NCBI GenBank assembly: GCA_963810485.1
Contig: CAWENQ010000003.1
Span: 434,001 to 498,000, forward strand
Source of the DNA: DATKFM01 sp963810485
Lineage (GTDB): Bacteria > Pseudomonadota > Alphaproteobacteria > Dongiales > Dongiaceae
Direction of reading: 5' to 3'
Length of the DNA: 64,000 bases
Below the pieces are notes generated by a model. That model saw only the letters and a program-made list of their open reading frames with translations. It searched no databases and had not been told where the DNA came from. The first letter of the stretch is position 1. The number at the start of each line of letters is the position of its first letter. Positions 9,263-18,584 of the stretch are shown in pieces. The position numbers were made by a program, and so were the translations under genes.

Positions 9263-10306
9263 ATGCGCGTCCTCGCCTTTGCATCCCAGAAGGCCGGCGC
9301 CGGCAAGACCACGCTGGCGGGCCACATCGCCGTGCAGGCGCAGAAGAGCGGCAGCGTCGCCGTCATCGACGTCGATCCCGAGGCGCATCTGGCCGACTGG
9401 TGCGCCAAACGGGCCGATCAGCCGCTGCGCCATGTCCATGCCACCCAGGCGGAGTTGCTGCAGAAGATCGATGCGCTGCGCGCCGAAGGCATCGAGCTCG
9501 CGGTCATCGATACGCCGCCGGCGCTCAGCCACTCCATAGAAACGGTGCTTCAGGCCGCTGATCTCGTGGCCATACCGACGCGGCCCTACGGGCACGATCT
9601 CAATGCCGCCAATGCCACGGCGGAACTGGCGCGCCAGGCGGGGAAGCCGTTCGTCTTCATCGTCAACGGCGCCCAGGCGGATGCCGAACTGCCAGCCGAC
9701 CTGGTCATGACCCTGGCACAGTTTGGCCCGGTGGCGACGACGTCGATCCCGCGCAGCCTGGCCTTTGTCGAAGCGATGATCGAGGGGCGTACGGTCTCGG
9801 ATTCCGGTGCCGAAGAAGCGGCGGCCGGCACTGTCGCCCAACTCTGGAAGTATCTGGCAAAGAAGCTTCCCAAGGCCGGTAAGGCCGGCCGGTCCAAGGC
9901 TCTCACCACCGATGCCGCCGCTGCCGTGGCGCCGTCGCTGTTCACGCCCAAGGCGCCGACCCGCAAGGCCGAGATTTTGCCGCCAGTGGATGAGGCGCCG
10001 GCGATTAAGGCTGCTGACGACATGGCCGACGAAGCGAACAAACCGGAAGCCGCGGTGCCGGTTCTCAAGGTGCCGGCAAAGCGCCCGGCGCCGCCGAAGC
10101 AGGAACAGATCAGCGAACCCGTTGCTATCGACCGCGCCAAGTCCACCGCCGCCGCAGATCGGCCGCCGCAAATCCCGCTGGCGCCTGGTGAAGATTGGAC
10201 TGGCGGCTGCCGCCAGCCTGGTGCTCCTGGCCGGTGTCGCCGCAACCATCGCCATCAGCAACATCGATCCCCGCGATTACGCCGGGTTGGTGACGACGGC
10301 CGTTGA
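9263..10306 (+). CDS. ParA/MinD-like P-loop ATPase, possibly the N-terminal half of a longer protein
   Basis: Residues 1-210 form a ParA-type ATPase with a deviant Walker A (KAGAGKTT at 10-17, including the signature lysine) and IDVDPEAHLADW as the A'/switch region. A DTPPA Walker B-like motif also lies near residue 90. A proline/alanine-rich linker follows to about residue 310. The last ~35 residues (from about 10195) read like out-of-frame translation of the next gene. The next frame is shifted by +1 relative to this one, the same sign as every resolved frameshift in this window. The true product may therefore be this ATPase joined through the linker to the membrane anchor of the AsmA-like protein. 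Confidence 0.75.
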   Translation: MRVLAFASQKAGAGKTTLAGHIAVQAQKSGSVAVIDVDPEAHLADWCAKRADQPLRHVHATQAELLQKIDALRAEGIELAVIDTPPALSHSIETVLQAADLVAIPTRPYGHDLNAANATAELARQAGKPFVFIVNGAQADAELPADLVMTLAQFGPVATTSIPRSLAFVEAMIEGRTVSDSGAEEAAAGTVAQLWKYLAKKLPKAGKAGRSKALTTDAAAAVAPSLFTPKAPTRKAEILPPVDEAPAIKAADDMADEANKPEAAVPVLKVPAKRPAPPKQEQISEPVAIDRAKSTAAADRPPQIPLAPGEDWTGGCRQPGAPGRCRRNHRHQQHRSPRLRRVGDDGR

Positions 10307-12437
10307 AGAAGCGACCGGCCGGAAGCTGGAAATCAATGGTGATATCGACATCGCTCTCAGTCTGACGCCCGGCGTCGTGATCGAGGATATCACGCTTTCA
10401 AATGCGAAGTGGTCCCGGCAGCCGCTGATGGTGTCGGCGAAGCGCCTCGAGGTGGAGATCCGCCTGCTGCCGTTGCTGTTCGGCGATGTGAAGATCCGGC
10501 GCATCATCCTGACCGGCGCCCAGGTCAATTTGGAACGCGCCGCCGACGGCAAGGACAACTGGACGTTCGCCACGAACGCGGAACCGGCTGCGGTAGTGTC
10601 GGCGAATGACGCAGGCGAAAGCGGCTTTCCGGAGATCCATCAGATCCGCATCGAGGACTCCAAGATCGTCTTCGACGATCAGGCCGCAAAGGAGCATCGC
10701 GAGGCCGAGATCAAGCTGCTCAAACTGTCGACCGATGGGCTGGATCAGACGTTGGAGTTCGATCTCGCCGGCGCGATCGATGGCCAGCCGCTGAAGGCCG
10801 AAGGCGAGATCGACAGCCTCAAGGCGCTGATGGACGGCGGCGACCTCTCGATCGATGTCGAGCTGCTGTCCGGCGAGAGCCGGATCGCGGCTGAAGGCAG
10901 CATCGAAGCGCCTTACTTTGCCGCCGACATGGATTTGAATGTCGAAGGCAGCGGCCCCACCCTGGCGGAAATCGGCCGGCCCTTCGGCATCGTGCTGGCC
11001 GAGCGAGGCCCTTTCAAGATCAGTGGCGCGCTCAGCGGCGGCGCCAAACAATACAAGGTCGATGAACTCGAAGCGTCCGTGGCGGAGAGCGACCTCAAGG
11101 GCAATGCGGCCCTGGATTTCCGCGGCGCGCGGCCAAACTTCGTTGGCGTTCTGCAAAGCAATCATCTCGATCTCTCCGATATTCTCGCCGACGAGCTGGC
11201 GGGCGAGGCCGCGCCGGCGGAATCGGACGATGGCCGCCTGTTCTCCGACGACCGGATCCCCTTCGATGCGATCAATACCGTTGATGGCGACCTGACTTTC
11301 GATGCCAAATCCTTCGTCAGCAACTCCGTCGAACTGAAGGACGTTACCGGCCGTCTCGTCCTCGCCAACGGTGTGGCGACCTTGTCGCCGTTCCGCGCGG
11401 GCATCAGCGGTGGGCAGCTGGTGCTGAGCTCGGTGGTCAATGCCACGGGCAAGATTCCGGCCGTCACGCTGCGCACCAATGCGGACGGCATCAGCGGCAA
11501 CGATCTGCTGGGCCTGCTCGGTCTCGATGGCGTGCTCGGCGGCGGCAGCGCCAATCTGGCTCTGGATCTCAACGGCTATGGCAACTCCCTGCATGATCTC
11601 ATGGCGACACTCGGCGGCGCGGCGCAGCTCCATATGGCGGGCGGCTATATCAACAACGAATTCGCGCGTTTTCTGCTCGCCGATATGACGCAGATGATTG
11701 CGACCGGCGGCCAGGGCGGTGCGGGCGTGAGCTGCCTGGTGACTTCGTTCGACGTGAAGAAAGGTATTGCCACCAGCAAGAAGACGGTGATCGACGCGTC
11801 CGGTGCGGCGATCGTCGGCAGCGGCAAGATCAATCTTGGGAAGGAAACCATCGGCATGCGCTTCGAGCCGGTGGCCAAGCAGATCGGCCTGTCGCAGTTT
11901 GCCGTGCCTGTCGATGTCGTGGGTGCCCTGGGTTCGCCCAGCGTGCAGCCCGATGCTGTTGCCGGCGCGACGAGCGTCGTGGGCACCACGGCGGCGCTGG
12001 CCACGGACAATGTGCTGGGCGCGATCGGCAGCGTCACGGGCCTGACCAGCGGGCAGTCGTCGACTCGCAGCATTCCGTCCTGCGGCGCGCCGGCGCCTAT
12101 GCCAGCGACTGCCGCCGTTCCGCCCGAGACGCAGCTCGGGCCGGCCGAGGAAGCTGCCCTGCCGGAAGCTGCAGTGGTCGATCCCACGCCAGCGACCGCC
12201 AAGGAACCAGCCGTCGCGCAACCAACCGCCGTCCAGCCAACTGCCACGCAACCAGCCGCGACGACGACAGCGACAACAACAACGTCGAAGCCCAAGAAGA
12301 AAGCCGCGGCAACGAGCAGCGAAGAGGGCACGCTGGACAAGGCCGGGAAGATGCTGGGCACTGTCGGCAACAGCATCGATGGCTTCTTTGAGGGCAGCAC
12401 GAGCAGCGACACGTCGAACGCCACCAAGGGCAAGTAA
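10188..12437 (+). CDS. AsmA-family inner-membrane-anchored protein
   Basis: The protein begins with a basic stretch and one hydrophobic span (AAAASLVLLAGVAATIAI). A large presumably periplasmic AsmA-type domain follows (RKLEINGDIDIALSLTPGVV, and later LALDLNGYGNSLHDLMATLGG). The C-terminal tail, about residues 640-749, is rich in Ala, Thr, Pro and Lys. AsmA-like proteins are implicated in lipid transfer and outer-membrane assembly. The start is uncertain: GTG 10188 is used here, TTG 10122 is possible, and neither has a convincing ribosome-binding site. The frame is open to 9807. It overlaps the ParA-like frame by about 120 bases. Confidence 0.8.
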   Translation: MKIGLAAAASLVLLAGVAATIAISNIDPRDYAGLVTTAVEEATGRKLEINGDIDIALSLTPGVVIEDITLSNAKWSRQPLMVSAKRLEVEIRLLPLLFGDVKIRRIILTGAQVNLERAADGKDNWTFATNAEPAAVVSANDAGESGFPEIHQIRIEDSKIVFDDQAAKEHREAEIKLLKLSTDGLDQTLEFDLAGAIDGQPLKAEGEIDSLKALMDGGDLSIDVELLSGESRIAAEGSIEAPYFAADMDLNVEGSGPTLAEIGRPFGIVLAERGPFKISGALSGGAKQYKVDELEASVAESDLKGNAALDFRGARPNFVGVLQSNHLDLSDILADELAGEAAPAESDDGRLFSDDRIPFDAINTVDGDLTFDAKSFVSNSVELKDVTGRLVLANGVATLSPFRAGISGGQLVLSSVVNATGKIPAVTLRTNADGISGNDLLGLLGLDGVLGGGSANLALDLNGYGNSLHDLMATLGGAAQLHMAGGYINNEFARFLLADMTQMIATGGQGGAGVSCLVTSFDVKKGIATSKKTVIDASGAAIVGSGKINLGKETIGMRFEPVAKQIGLSQFAVPVDVVGALGSPSVQPDAVAGATSVVGTTAALATDNVLGAIGSVTGLTSGQSSTRSIPSCGAPAPMPATAAVPPETQLGPAEEAALPEAAVVDPTPATAKEPAVAQPTAVQPTATQPAATTTATTTTSKPKKKAAATSSEEGTLDKAGKMLGTVGNSIDGFFEGSTSSDTSNATKGK

Positions 12438-12540
12438 CGCACGCCTCGTACCGCCAAGCTGGACAAGCTTCCTTTGCCATGACATGACCTCCGCCGGCCG
12501 CCGGTTTGACGCGCGGCTGTGATTGGTCAGGGGCGAAAGC

Positions 12541-13237
12541 TTGAAACGCGTCTACAAGAAAGTCGCCGTCGAAGCCGTTGATGGCGGCTATCGCGTCATC
12601 CTCGATGGCAAGCCGCTCCATACGCCGGCACGGGCGCCGCTGGTCCTGCCGCGGCGGGCGCTGATCGAAGCGATCGCCGCCGAATGGGACGCCCAGATCG
12701 ACGAAATTCGGCCGGCAACCATGCCGGTCATGCAACTGGTCTCGACGGCGATCGATCGGGTCATACCGCAGCGTGAGCGAATTGCCGCCGACACCGCCGC
12801 ATATGCCGCGACGGATCTGGTCTGCCATCGCGCGGAGTCGCCGGCGGAGCTGGTGGCGCGGCAACACAGGACCTGGCAGCCGCTGGTGGATTGGGTGCGG
12901 CGCGAGTTCGATGCGCCGCTGACGGTCACCGCGGGCGTGATGCCGCAGCCTCAACCTGCTGAAGCGCTTCAGGCGTTGCGCCGCGCCATCGACGGTCTCG
13001 ATGACCTGGAGGTCACGGCGTTGCAGGCGACTCACCGGCGCTTGCGGATCCCTGGTCATTGCCCTGGCGCTACGCGGCGGATTCATCGACGCCGATCAGG
13101 CCTGGGCGGCTTCGCAACTCGATGAGACCTTCCAGATCGAGAAATGGGGTGAGGATGCGGAGGCGGCCAAGCGGCGCCAGGCGCTCCTGACCGACATCCG
13201 GGACACGGCACGCTTTCTGGCGTTGCTGCGTCCATAG
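12541..13237 (+). pseudogene. ATP12-family F1-ATPase assembly chaperone, one frameshift as sequenced
   Basis: The first part from TTG 12541 (MKRVYKKVAVEAVDGGYRV, DGKPLHTPARAPLVLP, AEWDAQ) and the second part from about 13050 (LVIALALRGGFIDADQAWAASQLDETFQ) are the N- and C-terminal halves of ATP12. This chaperone of the F1 alpha subunit is found in alphaproteobacteria and mitochondria. The halves lie in adjacent frames. Removing one G at 13046-13047 joins them into about 231 residues, the normal length. The gene may be intact in the organism, with the shift a sequence error. The TTG start is chosen because GGGG lies about 7 bases upstream and the family N-terminus matches. Confidence 0.85.
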
Positions 13238-13242
13238 CCCGC

Positions 13243-14970
13243 TCAGACGGCAATAGGGTTGATTTTCTCCAGCACTGCGTCGGCGATGCGGTCGCTGATC
13301 GGCGACGGCTCGGGGATCGCGATATCCACGCCGGCCGCGCGCAACTCCGCCGCGTGGGCATCGTCATAGGCGCGGGCGACGACCAGCAATTCCGGCAGGA
13401 TGTAGTGCACCAGCGCCGCGAGCTGCAGCGCCGCTTTTGGGCTGTCGACGGCGATGACCAGGGCCTGCGCCTCCGCGAGACCGACGGATTCCAGGATCTC
13501 GATCCGGTCGGCGCCGCCGAAGAATACCGGCCGCCCTTCGCGGCGTTCGCGGGCGACGCGATAGGGGTCGTTGTCGATGGCGATCCAAGGGATGTCCTGG
13601 GCATCGAGCCGCGCGGCCACGGTCCGGCCGACGCGGCCATAGCCCGCCAGGATCACATGCTGGGACATCGTTGGCGCCGCAGTTGCCAGGTCTGACTTTT
13701 CCAGCTCCGAGCGCTTGCCGATCTTCGGGACAACCTTGTCCGCCAGCCATGCCAGCGCCGGCGTGAGCATCATCGAAATAGTCACGGAAATGACCAGGAT
13801 ATGCTGCAGGTCGCCCGGCAGCAGATTGAATTTCAGCGCTTCGCCGAACAGAACCAGCGCAAATTCGCCGCCCTGGGCCAGCACCAGCGCCAGCCTGAGT
13901 GCCGGCCCCGGCGACAGCAGCAGCCAGCGCGTCAGCGGAAACAGGATCGCCGCCTTGACGAGGACCAGGCACGGCACGAGCAGGCCGATCGCCATCCAGT
14001 GCGCCCTGATCTGCTCGGTCTGCAGCAGCATGCCGATGGTCATGAAAAAGAGGCCCAGCAGCAGGCCGCGGAACGGCTCGATCTCGGCCGCCACCTGATG
14101 CCGGAACGCGAAGTCGGCGAGCAGGATGCCCGCCAGCAGGGCTCCCAGCGCCATCGACAGGCCGGCCCAATGGGTGGCGAGCGCCGCCATGATGACGATC
14201 AGCAGCGTCAGGGCGGCGAAGATTTCACGCACCCGGGTCGCGGCGATGATGTTCATCAGCGGCCGCAGCGCCAGCCGGCCAACTCCGAGGATCAGCACGG
14301 CGGCGATCACGGCCTTGAGCAGGCTCTCGCCCAAGGCTGTGCCGATATCCTCGGCATCGCCCCGCAGGCTCGGCAGCACGACCAGCAGCGGGCCGACGGC
14401 GAGATCCTGGAGCATCAGGATGCCGAAAATGCCGCGGCCGAAGCGGCTGCTGAGCTCCCGGCGTTCCACCAGCAGCGGCAGCACGATGGCCGTGGATGAC
14501 AGCGACAGCGCAAGCCCGACGACGATCGCGATCCGCACCTCGAGGCCCAGCAGGATCGCCACCAGGCCGATCACGGTCCCGGTCAAGGCGATCTGCGCGA
14601 TGCCCAGCACATAGATGGCCTGCGGCATGACGCGCAACCGCGCCAGCGGCAGCTCGAGGCCGACGGTGAACAGCAGGAACGCCACGCCCAGTTCCGCCAG
14701 CCCGCGCGCCGTCTCGACATTCGACAGCAGGTTCAATCCAGCCGGGCCGACGATCAGGCCGGTGGCGAGATATCCGAAGATCGGACCGAGGCGGAGGCGA
14801 TGGGCAAGGGCGACGCCGATGATCGCGGCGAGCAATATGACGATGACGTCGACGAGGTAATGAGTGGACGGCTCCAGGCTGAAATCCCTTTGGCTGTTAG
14901 CGGCAATTCGCGGTCTTGGCGGGCAATCGAATCCTGTTGGAGGCTGGCATACCAGCACCACCGACGCCAT
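13243..14970 (-). CDS. Kef-type cation:proton antiporter with TrkA-N domain
   Basis: A CPA2 antiporter membrane domain with about 12 spans (GPIFGYLATGLIVGPAG, ELGVAFLLFTVGLEL, LVLAQGGEFALVLFGEAL) is followed by a C-terminal TrkA-N/Rossmann domain (VILAGYGRVGRTVAARL). The family includes KefB/KefC potassium efflux systems gated by nucleotides or glutathione adducts. The N-terminus is unclear. The family-like sequence begins at about EPSTHYLVDVIVILL, which follows a CTG at 14877 with AAAGGGA seven bases before it. The nearest standard start codons (ATG 14970, ATG 15009) lack a ribosome-binding site. Transcribed convergently with the ATP12 gene. Confidence 0.9.
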   Translation of the reverse strand: MASVVLVCQPPTGFDCPPRPRIAANSQRDFSLEPSTHYLVDVIVILLAAIIGVALAHRLRLGPIFGYLATGLIVGPAGLNLLSNVETARGLAELGVAFLLFTVGLELPLARLRVMPQAIYVLGIAQIALTGTVIGLVAILLGLEVRIAIVVGLALSLSSTAIVLPLLVERRELSSRFGRGIFGILMLQDLAVGPLLVVLPSLRGDAEDIGTALGESLLKAVIAAVLILGVGRLALRPLMNIIAATRVREIFAALTLLIVIMAALATHWAGLSMALGALLAGILLADFAFRHQVAAEIEPFRGLLLGLFFMTIGMLLQTEQIRAHWMAIGLLVPCLVLVKAAILFPLTRWLLLSPGPALRLALVLAQGGEFALVLFGEALKFNLLPGDLQHILVISVTISMMLTPALAWLADKVVPKIGKRSELEKSDLATAAPTMSQHVILAGYGRVGRTVAARLDAQDIPWIAIDNDPYRVARERREGRPVFFGGADRIEILESVGLAEAQALVIAVDSPKAALQLAALVHYILPELLVVARAYDDAHAAELRAAGVDIAIPEPSPISDRIADAVLEKINPIAV

Positions 14971-15266
14971 GCACTCGATCGGTCGGTCGCTGTGATGAAA
15001 TTTCAACATTCGGCAACGGCACGCAAGAAATACTTCGGCAAGATGCCGATCTGTAATTCATTGATTTAACTGTCTAATGTGCAACTGGTCCGCTTGAGTA
15101 CTGCGGGAGCGCCCATAGTCATCAGGCCAAATAGCGACTTGGACGCTCCCGGTACGACTGATCCGCGACTCTGGTCAGCTTTGCTCAGCGGCATTCTGCG
15201 GCGATATCGCACTTCTGCTGAGCATTCCACCCAAGCGTTCAGCGGCAGACCTCAGCGCGGCTCGCC

Positions 15267-15287
15267 TGCGTCTCACCGTGAGACGCA
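15267..15287. promoter_or_regulatory. Perfect 9-bp inverted repeat, likely regulator binding site
   Basis: TGCGTCTCA and its reverse complement TGAGACGCA are separated by CCG. A further half-site-like CCGTCTCAC follows at 15288-15296. The spacing and length are typical of a dimeric repressor operator. The regulator is unknown. Confidence 0.5.
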
Positions 15288-15370
15288 CCGTCTCACGTTG
15301 ATCCTATCGGCCCGCTTTCCATCTCACCATTTGTGGAACATTGGTCGCGAACGGGCACGGGTTGAAGGCA

Positions 15371-15386
15371 TTAACGAAGCGTTAAC
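15371..15386 (+). promoter_or_regulatory. CtrA-type binding site (TTAA-N7-TTAAC)
   Basis: The sequence TTAACGAAGCGTTAAC is an exact match to the full alphaproteobacterial CtrA consensus TTAA-N7-TTAAC. It lies about 115 bases upstream of the TTG start of the acidic secreted protein gene. CtrA is the cell-cycle/motility response regulator of this class. Binding here is inferred from the match only. Confidence 0.55.
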
Positions 15387-15442
15387 ACTCGACCGCCGAT
15401 TTGTCCCGTCGACCCAGGATCGTTGAGATTTTGACTGAATGC

Positions 15443-15492
15443 GGTATCGCGCCGGGCACCGTGCTTCAACTCCGGCGCTTATTTGAAAGGAC
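15443..15492 (+). promoter_or_regulatory. Leader element A, duplicated before the paralogous gene
   Basis: GGTATCGCGCCGGG, then ACCGTGC, then TCCGGCGCTT and AAAGGAC precede this gene. All recur in the same order at 16377-16425 before the second paralogue. AAAGGA acts as the ribosome-binding site. The conservation of non-coding spacing suggests either recent duplication or a structured 5' leader. Confidence 0.6.
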
Positions 15493-15501
15493 GACTCAAT
15501 C

Positions 15502-16183
15502 TTGCGCTACACACTTGCCTTGTTTGCCATGCTTGCCACTGCCCCGGCGGTTGCTGGGGAGTGTGATTTCCTCTGCGGTTCGGATCGGGACAGCCCTGCG
15601 GCTTCCCATGTCCGGGCTGACAAGCCGAAGCCCGACCAAGCCGAAACTCCGGACGCTCCGGACCTGGGCGAAAGCGAAGTGACCGAAACCGACCCCAACC
15701 CCGATGTCGATGACGGCAAGGGCGACGTCCCGGGCAAAGACGATGGCGACGACGCCGGCGAAAGCGGCAGCGGCGACACGGGTGACACCGGAAATACTGG
15801 CGACACCGGCGACAATGGTGGCGATACCGGCGACACCGGGGTGACACCGGGATGGCGGTGACATCGGCGATAATGGCGGCGACACCGGCGACAACGGTGG
15901 TGACACGGGCGACAATGGCGGCGACACCGGCGACAACGGTGGTGACACGGGCGAAAATGGCGGCGACGCCGGCGACAACAGTGGTGACACGGGCGACACC
16001 GGTGGTGACACCGGCAACACCGGCGGCGACACTGGCAACGGCCAGGGCGACGACGGTAACAACGGTCACGGCAATGACCCCGACCATGACGACGACAGCA
16101 ATCCCGGCAACGGCGGCGGCAATCACGGCACGGGCGGCAACGGCAAGCCGGACAAGGGCAAGCCAAACAAAGACAAGCCGTAA
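15502..16183 (+). CDS. Secreted acidic Gly-Asp-Thr/Asn repeat protein, one frameshift as sequenced
   Basis: A TTG start gives a short signal peptide (MRYTLALFAMLATAPAVAG) followed by ECDFLCG, a CxxxC motif. An acidic linker and then tandem GDTGDNGG-like units follow. In the first frame a stop comes at 15859-15861. One extra G around 15849-15851 explains this, because the next frame continues the same repeats (GGDTGDNGGDTGDN) and ends in a Gly/Asn/Lys tail (KPDKGKPNKDKP) at TAA 16181. The corrected product is about 226 residues. I recognise no known family. The composition suggests a calcium-binding or extracellular-matrix-like role, which is speculation. Its N-terminal ~65 residues are paralogous to the protein at 16436. 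Confidence 0.65.
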
Positions 16184-16190
16184 TGATCGA

Positions 16191-16223
16191 AGCACAGTGG
16201 CGCAACAAGTGCGCCACTGTGCT
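16191..16223 (+). terminator. 13-bp perfect stem-loop after the acidic repeat protein
   Basis: AGCACAGTGGCGC (16191-16203), loop AACAAGT, GCGCCACTGTGCT (16211-16223), 7 bases after the stop codon. No run of T follows, so it may be a rho-assisted terminator or an RNA-stabilising hairpin. The right arm plus following bases (CACTGTGCTGCTCT, 16215-16228) recurs exactly at 16358-16371 before the paralogue. Confidence 0.6.
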
Positions 16224-16376
16224 GCTCTCACGCTAGGATGAGATCACCAGCCGAAGTTCTCAATGCGCGGCTGGCAACGGAGCGCGCTGACGTCAGCGGC
16301 AATTTGGAACCCAATTCCAGACACGCTCGCTAGACGTCGACCCCGTGCAGAAATTTTCACTGTGCTGCTCTTGAAC

Positions 16377-16425
16377 GGTATCGCGCCGGGACCGTGCATT
16401 TATTCCGGCGCTTCTCTAAAAGGAC
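16377..16425 (+). promoter_or_regulatory. Leader element B, copy of the 15443-15492 leader
   Basis: The 14-mer GGTATCGCGCCGGG is identical to the first copy. ACCGTGC, TCCGGCGCTT and AAAGGAC follow at nearly the same spacing, so promoter-proximal DNA was duplicated together with the gene. Confidence 0.6.
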
Positions 16426-16435
16426 ACTGAAGATC

Positions 16436-16726
16436 ATGCGTTACGTCTACTCGATTGCGACCCTCGCCATGTTGGCGATTGTGACTCCGGCGGCTGCCGG
16501 AGAGTGCGACTATCTCTGCGGCAACGACAGCGACCGTTCGACCGTCTCTCACGCCAAGGCCGACAAGCCGGAAGCTCCCGACCAGGACACCGGACTTGGC
16601 GAGTCCGACGTGTCGGAGACAGACCCGAACGATGGCAGCGGCGAGCCGACCAAAGACGGCGATCAGGAAGCGGAAGGTGAAGGTGTTGGCGGTATCGATA
16701 CCGGTAGCGGCAAGCCGCGCGGCTAG
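16436..16726 (+). CDS. Small secreted acidic protein, paralogue of the Gly-Asp repeat protein
   Basis: This 96-residue protein starts at ATG 16436 with a signal peptide ending near AAAG, then ECDYLCGNDSD. The stretch SHAKADKP...LGESDVSETDPND aligns with SHVRADKP...LGESEVTETDPN of the preceding protein. The repeat tract is missing: after a short acidic segment it ends in a Gly-rich tail (GGIDTGSGKPRG). A duplication followed by gain or loss of repeats explains the pair. No known family was recognised. The conserved CxxxC immediately after the cleavage site could form a disulfide or bind a metal. Confidence 0.65.
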   Translation: MRYVYSIATLAMLAIVTPAAAGECDYLCGNDSDRSTVSHAKADKPEAPDQDTGLGESDVSETDPNDGSGEPTKDGDQEAEGEGVGGIDTGSGKPRG

Positions 16727-16739
16727 TCGTCTGAAGGTG

Positions 16740-16771
16740 ACAGCGCAACTTCCTTAACCTCGTTGCGCTGT
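16740..16771 (+). terminator. Stem-loop after the small secreted protein
   Basis: A 10-bp perfect stem, ACAGCGCAAC with GTTGCGCTGT, lies 13 bases after the stop codon and is followed by a weakly T-rich segment. Confidence 0.5.
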
Positions 16772-17014
16772 TGCTTAGGATGACGCCGCCTTTTCGTGCA
16801 GTGGAGCTACCGACTAGGACCGTTAGCCGAATCCGGCTAAGGCAGCTCTGCTCTAGCCCAACTGCAAATACCTCGCATGGCGCCTGCTGTGCACGTCATC
16901 GATGAATTCAGCCTCAAATCCCTTCGACTTGCCGGCTCTCTGATCGCGCCCGATTTGTGCGGCGGAGGCTGGCATAACGGGTCCGCCGATGCTATTCAGA
17001 CCATTGGTCGGCGA

Positions 17015-17034
17015 CTGTCATAAAACTGTAACAT
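17015..17034 (+). promoter_or_regulatory. Pho-box-like direct repeat
   Basis: CTGTCATAAAACTGTAACAT resembles the PhoB consensus of two 7-base CTGTCAT-type repeats separated by four A/T bases. The first half is exact and the second deviates. It ends only 11 bases before the chosen pccB start and overlaps its leader, an unusual place for an activator site. Confidence 0.4.
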
Positions 17035-17045
17035 TTGGGGACGGC

Positions 17046-18578
<1,533 letters not shown>

Positions 18579-18584
18579 CAACCT

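Larger units (their letters stand above)
15010..15501. other. Intergenic region upstream of the acidic secreted protein
   Basis: No protein-like frame is supported in these ~490 bases. It holds a 9-base inverted repeat at 15267-15287, a CtrA-type site at 15371-15386 and the leader element shared with the next paralogue at about 15425-15492. The left half probably also contains the promoter of the divergent Kef-type gene, which I could not pinpoint. Confidence 0.6.
16727..17045. other. Intergenic region between the small secreted protein and pccB
   Basis: It contains a stem-loop at 16740-16771 (ACAGCGCAAC, 12-base loop, GTTGCGCTGT, followed by TGCTT), probably terminating the upstream gene. 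It also contains a Pho-box-like sequence at 17015-17034. I see no coding frame of note. Confidence 0.5.

Noticed and set aside
10398..12485. A 695-codon minus-strand open frame opposite the AsmA-like gene
   Set aside because: High GC gives long antisense frames. The translation is low-complexity His/Arg/Gln/Ala without domain motifs, while the plus strand encodes a recognisable protein.
15840..15870. Programmed ribosomal frameshift in the acidic repeat protein
   Set aside because: No slippery heptamer was seen, and the shift has the same sign as eight others in unrelated genes, so a base error is simpler.
15760..16040. CRISPR-like short repeats
   Set aside because: The repetition has a 6-27 base codon-phased period encoding Gly-Asp-Thr/Asn, without unique spacers or cas genes. 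It is a protein repeat tract.
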